Below the pieces are notes generated by a model. That model was not told the origin of the DNA and did not search any database. It saw only the letters and a program-made list of their open reading frames with translations. The position numbers were made by a program, and so were the translations under genes. A DNA stretch of 11,580 nucleotides from Candidatus Nomurabacteria bacterium (GTDB lineage: Bacteria > Patescibacteriota > Minisyncoccia > Phycocordibacterales > UBA9973). The stretch covers positions 1 through 11,580 of the forward strand of contig JAHFNN010000023.1 of NCBI GenBank assembly GCA_023267315.1, given 5' to 3'. This document shows positions 1 to 6,115 of the stretch, piece by piece. Positions within the stretch are counted from its first letter, which is position 1; each line of letters opens with the position of its first letter.

Positions 1-1035
1 GATTAGTTCATAAATACTCTCTGCAACAAATCCTGCTTCGTCATTTTCATCATATGCTTCATACATGGTGATCGGGTCCCCTTCTCCGCGTTTCGTGAAA
101 AGATTTTTTTCTTTGCGCAGTTTATTTTTCTTAATGATGGCGTTTGCGGCATCAAGGATGGAAGAAGTTGAACGGTAGTTTTCTTCAAGGAGTACTACTT
201 TCGCATCTGGATAATCCTTTTCAAAATTCAAAATATTTTTCATGTTTGCGCCGCGCCATCCATAAATATTTTGATCGCCATCTCCCACGACACATAGATT
301 TTTATATTTTGCGGCGAGTAGTTCCACCATCTTATATTGCACTTCGTTTGTATCTTGATACTCATCTACATGAATATATTTCCACTTTTCTTGGTAGTAC
401 AGTCTTACGGCTTCATTTTTTGAAAGCATCTCAACGGTGCGAATAAGGAGATCGTCGAAATCAAATGCATTTTCTTTTCTGCACAATTTATCGTACTCAC
501 GCCAAATAGAAGCGATAGTGAGTTCATTGTGTGTACGAGCTCCGGCTTCACAGTCGGCAAGTGTGACGAAATCATTTTTGAGTCGAGAAATAATACTTTT
601 CCATTTGCGAGGCTCATGTTCTTTTGGATCACGACCGGATGCGATGACCGCCTCTTTCATCAGGCGACGCGCATCATCTTCATCTAGTATTGAGAAATGT
701 TTAATTGTGCCCGCCTGGCGACTCTCTGCCTTCAAAATATATACGCACAGTGCGTGAAAGGTGCTCATGAAGGGCACACGTTCATGAGCAAAGTGATCTT
801 TCTCAAGCATGGCCAAAGTACGCTCACGCATTTCTTTTGCAGCTTTGTTGGTGAACGTGATTGCGAGGATCTGTTCTGGGGGGACGCCTTTTTCTATAAG
901 GTGGATGATGCGATGGGTAATGGTCTTAGTCTTCCCCGCTCCCGCTCCCGCAAGAATTAAAAGTGGGCCATTCATGTGTTCAGCCGCTTCTCTCTGCTTT
1001 GGATTTAAATCAAGACCGTGTTGCATAGATGACAT
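1..1035 (-). CDS. pcrA: UvrD/PcrA-type superfamily 1A DNA helicase, N-terminal part (C-terminus beyond the left edge)
   Basis: An ATP-driven 3'-5' DNA helicase of the UvrD/Rep/PcrA family, which unwinds DNA in nucleotide-excision and mismatch repair and clears stalled forks. The frame is open for 345 residues from the ATG at 1035 to the window edge. Helicase motifs appear in order: Q-motif region LNPKQREAA (residues 10-18), Walker A AGAGAGKT (29-36), motif Ia TFTNKAA (60-66), STFHAL (91-96), Walker B VDEYQDTN (223-230), motif III GDGDQNIYGWRGA (251-263) and motif IV LEENYRS (283-289). Full-length relatives have roughly 650-750 residues, so about half is missing, including motifs V and VI and the 2B domain. 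The Walker A has alanine where serine is usual (AGAGSGKT), which is conservative. No Shine-Dalgarno precedes the start, and only about 14 bases separate it from the terminator upstream, so its promoter must overlap that terminator or it relies on read-through. The superfamily call is very secure; choosing PcrA over UvrD or Rep is convention. Confidence 0.96.
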   Translation of the reverse strand, partial: MSSMQHGLDLNPKQREAAEHMNGPLLILAGAGAGKTKTITHRIIHLIEKGVPPEQILAITFTNKAAKEMRERTLAMLEKDHFAHERVPFMSTFHALCVYILKAESRQAGTIKHFSILDEDDARRLMKEAVIASGRDPKEHEPRKWKSIISRLKNDFVTLADCEAGARTHNELTIASIWREYDKLCRKENAFDFDDLLIRTVEMLSKNEAVRLYYQEKWKYIHVDEYQDTNEVQYKMVELLAAKYKNLCVVGDGDQNIYGWRGANMKNILNFEKDYPDAKVVLLEENYRSTSSILDAANAIIKKNKLRKEKNLFTKRGEGDPITMYEAYDENDEAGFVAESIYELI

Positions 1036-1049
1036 GATAACACAAAAGA

Positions 1050-1079
1050 AAAAAGCCCATCTATTTTGATGAGCTTTTT
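1050..1079 (-). terminator. Intrinsic terminator of the 101-residue gene
   Basis: Arms AAAAAGCCCATC (1050-1061) and GATGAGCTTTTT (1068-1079) pair around a 6-base loop. In minus-strand RNA the single mismatch becomes a G-U wobble and the stem runs into a U-rich tail, so it works best in the minus direction. That places it at the end of the 1092-1397 gene and just before the helicase start. Confidence 0.75.
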
Positions 1080-1091
1080 CTTTTTAGGTAC

Positions 1092-1397
1092 TTATTCCAT
1101 GAGTTCTTTCATTCGTGCGTCCATTCCTGTTTTGAATTTATCCGCTTCTTCTTTGATGATTTGAGCAAAATTGGAAATATTATCTCCAAGATATCCGAAT
1201 ATTACTTCTGGGTCTGCTTTACTATCCAAAAGTCTTTCCAATTCATCCTGCTTTCCTTCAGGCATAAGATCAAGTACGCGCATCATGACCCCCGCAAAAA
1301 TAGCTCCACCGACTGCGTCGAGGGTTGATTCTTGATCTTCTGCTGATAATGCGCCAATTCCCAACGCATCTACCATTGATTGTTGCATACTATTCAT
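1092..1397 (-). CDS. Small acidic helical protein of unknown function (101 residues)
   Basis: I do not recognise a firm family. The predicted protein is almost entirely helical and acidic, with no signal peptide, no cysteine and no catalytic motif. A short Gly/Ala-rich helix (residues 29-45, VGGAIFAGVMMRVLDLM) is followed by a segment reading PEGKQDELERLLDSKADPEVIFGYL (46-70 in part) and then NFAQIIKEEADKF. The second half resembles, from memory, small CPR proteins annotated as DUF5663-like (a leucine-rich segment, then a helix ending in a KF-type motif); this is a recollection, not a search result. Two in-frame ATGs lie at 1397 and 1388. The purine run AAAAGG sits 2 bases before the first and 11 before the second, so the start is uncertain by three codons. 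It is transcribed alone and ends in its own terminator. It is divergent from the exported protein at 1568. Confidence 0.75.
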   Translation of the reverse strand: MNSMQQSMVDALGIGALSAEDQESTLDAVGGAIFAGVMMRVLDLMPEGKQDELERLLDSKADPEVIFGYLGDNISNFAQIIKEEADKFKTGMDARMKELME

Positions 1398-1482
1398 TAC
1401 CTTTTAAGCATATACCCTGCCCTTTCGATTGCAAAGGGGAAAACCTTGGTAAATATGGTCTATTTTGGCAACCAACACAGTA

Positions 1483-1498
1483 CTTGACATACGTCAAG
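1483..1498. promoter_or_regulatory. Operator-like perfect dyad overlapping the -35 element
   Basis: CTTGAC-ATAC-GTCAAG is a perfect 6-bp inverted repeat with a 4-base centre, and the -35 hexamer forms its left arm. A protein bound here would block RNA polymerase. The same core, ACATACGT, recurs 46 bases downstream. The regulator is unknown and is not visible in the window. Confidence 0.5.
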
Positions 1499-1512
1499 CA
1501 ATATGCTATACT
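1484..1512 (+). promoter_or_regulatory. Consensus sigma-70-type promoter with extended -10
   Basis: TTGACA (1484-1489) is followed after 17 bases by TATACT (1507-1512), with TGC directly before the -10 (an extended -10 element). The -35 is perfect and the -10 is one base from consensus at ideal spacing, making this the strongest promoter in the window. The expected transcript start is near 1519, leaving a leader of about 50 bases before the ATG at 1568. Confidence 0.88.
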
Positions 1513-1531
1513 ATCAATAAGTTTGAAAATA

Positions 1532-1544
1532 AACATACGTTAAA
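1532..1544. promoter_or_regulatory. Second operator-like site in the leader
   Basis: AACATACGTTAA repeats the core ACATACGT and the AAC-ATAC-GTT symmetry of the site at the -35, with one imperfect outer position. It lies just downstream of the expected transcript start. The centre-to-centre distance to the first site is 46 bp. Two matching sites flanking a start point are typical of repressor control; that role is inferred. Confidence 0.35.
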
Positions 1545-1567
1545 CCAAATACTTAAAAACTACAGTT

Positions 1568-2188
1568 ATGAGAAATTTCGGAATTGCCCTATTGATTATT
1601 GCCGGTGTGTGGATCACTTTAGCTACATACCACCATTTCACACAAGATGAAATGTACTTTCAGACCTACAATGACAGCTTGGAACTGGCTGGTCCGGTTA
1701 CAGGTAAATATTGTAACGTTCTGAATAAGTCAGCAGAAGTATATCCTGCTGAGGTGAAAGATTTCAAGAAACGCGGTCAGATCAACACTGCATACCTGCG
1801 TGACCATCAAAAAGTCATCGTGTATGTAGAAGTTGTTTCTACTTCGAACTTCTGGATCTTCTGGAGCAGAGATCTTCACATGACAGTACTCGACTACTCG
1901 GTAGCCGGTATTGATCCTAATGTGAAGTTTCCCAAACAGCCAGCGCCAATAGTAATTATTGGTGACACCACAACCCACAATAATCATCCTGCTCCTGCAA
2001 AAAAACATACTCCGGCGAAAGGCGGACCTGTAAATGCAAGCAATGGTGATGGTGGAACGTACTACAAAGATGGAATAGAAATTAAAGGTACTGATGCCTA
2101 TATTCACAACACGATTGTTATCCATGATTATAAGAATCTGGATTCAACGAAAGTGGTGAAGAATATGGAAGTCACTACCCCCTTCTAA
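1568..2188 (+). CDS. Membrane-anchored or secreted protein of unknown function (206 residues)
   Basis: The N-terminus is a classic signal or anchor sequence: MRNF followed by a hydrophobic helix (residues 5-20, GIALLIIAGVWITLAT). No lipobox or clear signal-peptidase site follows, so the protein is probably anchored with the rest outside the membrane. Residues 30-120 look like a mixed beta-rich domain containing VIVYVEVV (83-90) and the aromatic cluster NFWIFWSRDLHM. A His/Pro/Lys/Gly-rich linker (135-165) leads to a short C-terminal segment with alternating hydrophobics (YIHNTIVIHDY). No family is recognised. The gene has its own strong promoter with two operator-like dyads, so it is likely tightly controlled. 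There is no Shine-Dalgarno before the ATG. Its codon choice (repeated CTG, GAC, AAC, CGC) looks somewhat different from the neighbouring large genes, which may hint at a separate origin; I did not compute this. It converges with the large operon at a shared terminator. Confidence 0.85.
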   Translation: MRNFGIALLIIAGVWITLATYHHFTQDEMYFQTYNDSLELAGPVTGKYCNVLNKSAEVYPAEVKDFKKRGQINTAYLRDHQKVIVYVEVVSTSNFWIFWSRDLHMTVLDYSVAGIDPNVKFPKQPAPIVIIGDTTTHNNHPAPAKKHTPAKGGPVNASNGDGGTYYKDGIEIKGTDAYIHNTIVIHDYKNLDSTKVVKNMEVTTPF

Positions 2189-2216
2189 TTCATCAAGATC
2201 TTTTTTTAAGAAAGCA

Positions 2217-2250
2217 AAACTCCCGCATAGCGTAAGCTATCCGGGAGTTT
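2217..2250. terminator. Bidirectional terminator between convergent genes
   Basis: AAACTCCCG-C-ATAGC and GCTAT-C-CGGGAGTTT pair around the loop GTAA, giving 9 bp, one C-C mismatch, then 5 bp. T-rich sequence follows on both strands. It serves the exported-protein gene on the plus strand and the large operon on the minus strand. Confidence 0.88.
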
Positions 2251-2272
2251 ACTATTTGTATTTGAATTGTAT

Positions 2273-4660
2273 CTACTGCGTTTTAATATAATTATCAGCT
2301 CGCTCAAGAGCGTCACTTAATTTTTCAGAAGGGTTTTCTTTTAAATATTCTGCGCTTGCTCGTTCAAGGTAGTGTCCAATCGACTCGTTTTCATTCAATG
2401 GATTGATATGTGTTCCTGCGTGCAATACTTTCATGAGTGCCCATACTTCCATTTGTTGATCAGCGGCGGTGTGCCCGGCAAAATCTGCTTTTGTTAATTC
2501 AAGTCCGTGTGCAGCTGATCGGTTACTTACCGTTTCCCATACATGCCACTTTTGAGAGGTGGTATCGGTTCCGAAAATTTTATGTATAACGTCATTGAAT
2601 TGTGTTTCTACTGCAATATCCGGTACTACAGGTTTAACTTCAGGAGTATTTGCGGGGGTTTCAGTAGTTGTTGTCGTTTCTTTTGTATCTGATACATGAT
2701 CTGTTGTAGTAGGGTGTTCGTATTGATCGCTACCGCCTGTCTGTATTCCTTCATCCGGATTTTGGCCGTCTGCGGTATTTTCTGTTTCTGCTGGTGCTTG
2801 TGTGTCAGGCTGGTCTGTGTGATTTTCTATAACGTTCGGATCAGAATCGTAGTGATTATCTCCACCCACAGTTATATTTTCTCCAGTTCCATGTAAATTA
2901 TCTGCGTCATAATGGTTGTCTCCCCCAAGAGTTATTGCTCCTCCGTCAGGCATACGTACATCAAATGATGCATCATTTGGATGTTCACCACTGTGATCTG
3001 AATCAAACATTTTACCTTGCCACTCACCATGTTGTCCGGCTGCGAGTGGTGTACCTTCGAGAATATTTGTAGTGTGCTCTCCCCCATTACTGAGTACAAG
3101 ATTTCCGAATTTATCGATTCCTACCGATCCACCCATTTGAAGCATTGCGCTTTCATTTACTGCGCCTGGATGATAGAGGCCATAATGAATTGCGAGCTGT
3201 TCTGGATTGCCATGAATAATATCCTTCACATCGCCTGGCCACTGATTTTCTGGTATGTCGCGATATTCGGTAGCGAGCTTATCATGAAGATGTTGAAATA
3301 TTCGAATACCACCATCGCCGTGTTGGAATGGAATGATTGTTTCTTTGATGACTGGATCATGATGGAATAAATCTTCAGGGTTGTGGTGTTCCACAGGGAC
3401 TGTGCCTTCAGTTGGGTGCGGTCCATCCATAAAATGAGCACCAGCGAATCCGGCTCCCATTCCCAATCCAAAAGTAACTCCCATTTTTTTAAGCATTCGA
3501 TTGCGTTTTGCGCGCTCTTCTTTTGAAAGTATTTCTGAATAGCCGCTGCGTGCTGCATCAAGATCTGTATTTCCACGTGCATATTCTTCCATGAGTGCGG
3601 TTTCTGATGCCTGGCGTGCTGCACCTGATTTATCTTTGAATACCTTATCGTAGACTCTAAAGAATTGTCCACCGATGGCACCAAATGCCGTGCTTCGAAG
3701 GTATCTGGTACCGACAGCAGCTCCAATTGCGACAGCTCCTGCTCCACCCACCAATCCTCCGACTCCCCCGATAAGACCAGCCATTAAGATACGCTTTTTC
3801 CATTTTGGAACATTTGGATCGGTGTACCATGCAAGGCGTTTATTGATCCAACCCTTTTCAACTCCGTATGCATCAGCTTCAGCCTTCTTCATTTCAAATG
3901 CTTCTTTTGATACCACCATGGCAAAAAGTCCTTTGCGGTATTCACCCATGTTGAGAATTTTTTCATGGTTCGTGTCTCCACGAGCGGTAATTTCGCGCAT
4001 CTTTTTATCTTCAAGCGCTTTCACATATTCTTTGAGTTTAGTGTCGTATGTTGTTTTTAAATCTTTGAATTCCTGTGATGCCTTTTCGCCTTTGAATTTA
4101 CGGCCAAAGAATTTTTGAATACGAGATGCACCAATCTTTTCAAGCCATGTTTTTTGGCCTGCGAATTCTTTCTTGTATGCAACTAAGTAGTCATTTTGAA
4201 GTGCCACGAATTCATCTTCGAGTTTTTGTTCTGGGGATTTTGCTACCGTAGGATTTGCTGGTGCTCCTGGTCCTGTTGATACTGCTGGTGCTGCTGCCGG
4301 AGAGGCATGAGCAGCGCTTGCAACAGGGGCTTTCGGAGCCGCAGGAGCTTTTGCGTTTGTTGAACGTACTCCTCGCTCTGCAATGTGTAGCTGTGAGCTT
4401 GGTCCTTTTGCATCTATTTCATCTTTCGTGTATCCCAATTGTTTGAGAATCTTTTCTACTTCAGCCATGCTGATTGTTGGCTCACCGGCAACTGGTGGCT
4501 GAGTTTTTACATTTTTTGCATCTAAATCTTTACGGAGCTTCGCTGCTTCTGCTATTTTTTGTGCGCGAAGATCGAGTAAATCATTGTGCGCTTTTTGTTT
4601 CGCATCAATTTTCTCAGTCACATCTTTGTATGAGCTATTGAGTTGTTCAGCTGTAGGCAT
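2273..4660 (-). CDS. Large membrane protein with glycine-zipper helices and a low-complexity exterior (795 residues); third gene of the operon
   Basis: No family is recognised. Residues 1-50 form a charged helix, probably coiled coil. Residues 101-140 are an Ala/Pro/Ser linker, and 143-290 are a Lys/Glu-rich helical region with aromatic clusters. A first membrane segment (291-317) is built of GxxxG-type repeats (GLIGGVGGLVGGAGAVAIGA), and a second (392-410, KMGVTFGLGMGAGFAGAHF) is also Gly-rich; both would suit close helix packing. A His-rich stretch (424-437) precedes a folded-looking segment (450-530). Next come two copies of a GGDNHYD motif exactly 20 residues apart and an acidic Thr-rich spacer (610-680). 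A final helical domain (685-795) carries WHVWETVSNRSAAHGLEL. The start is 4 bases after the preceding stop with no Shine-Dalgarno, so translation is probably coupled. The layout suggests a cytoplasmic N-terminus, a membrane hairpin and a long C-terminal part whose location is unclear. Confidence 0.9.
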   Translation of the reverse strand: MPTAEQLNSSYKDVTEKIDAKQKAHNDLLDLRAQKIAEAAKLRKDLDAKNVKTQPPVAGEPTISMAEVEKILKQLGYTKDEIDAKGPSSQLHIAERGVRSTNAKAPAAPKAPVASAAHASPAAAPAVSTGPGAPANPTVAKSPEQKLEDEFVALQNDYLVAYKKEFAGQKTWLEKIGASRIQKFFGRKFKGEKASQEFKDLKTTYDTKLKEYVKALEDKKMREITARGDTNHEKILNMGEYRKGLFAMVVSKEAFEMKKAEADAYGVEKGWINKRLAWYTDPNVPKWKKRILMAGLIGGVGGLVGGAGAVAIGAAVGTRYLRSTAFGAIGGQFFRVYDKVFKDKSGAARQASETALMEEYARGNTDLDAARSGYSEILSKEERAKRNRMLKKMGVTFGLGMGAGFAGAHFMDGPHPTEGTVPVEHHNPEDLFHHDPVIKETIIPFQHGDGGIRIFQHLHDKLATEYRDIPENQWPGDVKDIIHGNPEQLAIHYGLYHPGAVNESAMLQMGGSVGIDKFGNLVLSNGGEHTTNILEGTPLAAGQHGEWQGKMFDSDHSGEHPNDASFDVRMPDGGAITLGGDNHYDADNLHGTGENITVGGDNHYDSDPNVIENHTDQPDTQAPAETENTADGQNPDEGIQTGGSDQYEHPTTTDHVSDTKETTTTTETPANTPEVKPVVPDIAVETQFNDVIHKIFGTDTTSQKWHVWETVSNRSAAHGLELTKADFAGHTAADQQMEVWALMKVLHAGTHINPLNENESIGHYLERASAEYLKENPSEKLSDALERADNYIKTQ
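2840..2935 (-). repeat. Internal protein repeat GGDNHYD, period 20 residues
   Basis: Residues 576-587 (ITLGGDNHYDAD) and 596-607 (ITVGGDNHYDSD) of the 795-residue protein are near-identical copies 60 bases apart. A degenerate third copy (IQTGGSDQYE) lies at 639-648. The Asp, Asn and His content would suit metal or ligand binding, but that is only a guess. Confidence 0.7.
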
Positions 4661-4664
4661 ATCG

Positions 4665-6107
4665 TTATTTTAATTCTACCGCAATCTCACTATTTTTAAT
4701 TGAAACTTTTGATGTTGGTTTCTTAATATATTCAGCTTCAAAATATTTTTCTACTGTTTCTGTAAAGAACATCATGAATGCTCCATCCACTGACTTCTTA
4801 ACTGCCTTTGTGTTAGCTTCTGCAGTAACATCCGTTTTTAAATTAATTATTTCAAGGTGGTTTGTCCCGTTACCAAGCGTCACGATAACATCTGCTTCAA
4901 ATGGAATATCATCATTTTTACCCTTGAAACTAAATGTGAAATCAAGTTCGGTATCTCTGAATTTAGTACTGATTGCTTTTGTTCGGGTTCCTTTGAAGAA
5001 ATCACTAATAAATTCGTTTATGATTTTTGATCCATCTCTCACGATTTCTTTTTGGCTGATCGTTTCAGATACTTCAGGAGTAGTAGTAACGGTAGCTGGC
5101 GCATCGTCATACGGAATACCAATATCTGCGAAGCCTTGCTTAATGAGTTTAAGAGCATCTTCTGCTGTTTTAATTGCAGCTTGGTCGTTTGCTTTTTGAG
5201 CTTTTTCTAATTCATCTAGTACGTATTTTTTTGATATTTTAATCACTTCTTCTGGTGTGGATTCTCCTCGGGCAACTTTTTCGAATATTTCTGCAGTGAA
5301 ATGTGATCTCAATTCCGGACTAAATACATCAAGTGCTGTTTTAGGGTCAGCCGTTGCTGCTTTTTCAATTGCTTGTGCAAGTGATTCTTGCGTATCACGC
5401 AAGTCGTTTATTTCTGTACGTGAGTCCTTGAGTTGTTTATTGAGTTCCTCGATTTCTTTTTCGAGAGACTCTAATTTTTTAATATCTGGATCTCCTTTTT
5501 CTTCAAGAAGTTGTTGTTGGTATGCTTCAAGAATTTTTACCAATTTACCTTTCTCAGTTGCCTCAGCAAGGCGTTTATCTTTAGCTTTTTTTGTTTTTAG
5601 ACCATTCGCTTCTTCTTCTAGAGTATTTATTTCCTGTTTCAAGTAGTCAATTGTTGATTGGACGGTATCTGCTCTAAAGTTTTCAAGTAGTGGTTTAAGT
5701 GCTTCTTTTTTAACTTCATCCGCTTTTTCGAATTCTTTGCTGAGCATTTCAGAAAGTTTATTGATTTCTTCCTTCGAAATTTTCTCTATTTCTTCTTTGG
5801 AAGGAAGTGTTGGATCCACAGATGCTGGTGCACCTGAAGACTTTGAGGCTTCTTGATCATAACTCATATACCATTTCATAGCATCGACGCCAGCTTGCGC
5901 ATCATCGAGATCCAATTTAGCGTCTGCTTCTGTTGGAGTACCTACTGCACTATTGTATGCGGTGGTATTTTTACTGAGTATTCCTTCTAATATTTTGAGC
6001 GTCGTAGCTGCATCTTTGCCCAGTCGTTTCATGTCACCCTGTGCACGGTTAAGAGACTCTCTCTCTTGTACTGATAATTTAGTTGGGTCAACAAATTTTT
6101 CGCTCAT
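4665..6107 (-). CDS. Soluble coiled-coil protein of unknown function (480 residues); second gene of the operon
   Basis: No signal peptide and no membrane helix are present. Residues 1-100 are helical with a Ser/Ala-rich linker around 85-100. Residues about 103-250 are strongly charged with heptad-like spacing (for example KLESLEKEIEELNKQLKD, 211-228), indicating a long coiled coil and probable oligomerisation. Residues 250-335 are a shorter helical block. After a Thr/Pro linker (336-348) comes a C-terminal alpha/beta domain (355-480) with alternating strands such as LDFTFSFKGK and FEADVIVTLGNGTNHLEIINLKTDV, then VSIKNSEIAVELK. I do not recognise this domain. The ATG lies 8 bases after the stop of the 905-residue gene and 4 bases separate its stop from the next start, so the three genes are very likely one transcript with coupled translation. 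No Shine-Dalgarno is present. A scaffold or linker between the soluble and membrane partners is a reasonable inference only. Confidence 0.9.
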   Translation of the reverse strand: MSEKFVDPTKLSVQERESLNRAQGDMKRLGKDAATTLKILEGILSKNTTAYNSAVGTPTEADAKLDLDDAQAGVDAMKWYMSYDQEASKSSGAPASVDPTLPSKEEIEKISKEEINKLSEMLSKEFEKADEVKKEALKPLLENFRADTVQSTIDYLKQEINTLEEEANGLKTKKAKDKRLAEATEKGKLVKILEAYQQQLLEEKGDPDIKKLESLEKEIEELNKQLKDSRTEINDLRDTQESLAQAIEKAATADPKTALDVFSPELRSHFTAEIFEKVARGESTPEEVIKISKKYVLDELEKAQKANDQAAIKTAEDALKLIKQGFADIGIPYDDAPATVTTTPEVSETISQKEIVRDGSKIINEFISDFFKGTRTKAISTKFRDTELDFTFSFKGKNDDIPFEADVIVTLGNGTNHLEIINLKTDVTAEANTKAVKKSVDGAFMMFFTETVEKYFEAEYIKKPTSKVSIKNSEIAVELK

Positions 6108-6115
6108 GAGTATTT

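Noticed and set aside
1403..1440. Minus-strand promoter of the 101-residue gene (TATATG with TTGCAA upstream) and the CCCTTT/AAAGGG hairpin
   Set aside because: The spacing between hexamers is only 14 bases and the -10 is weak; the hairpin is 6 bp and has no clear role.
3017..3370. Open frames on the plus strand within the large minus-strand operon (also at 3675-4118, 4774-5199, 5257-5646 and 6951-7535)
   Set aside because: They lie antisense to well-supported coding sequence, have compositions expected of the complement of Lys/Glu-rich codons, and have no separate promoter or homology.
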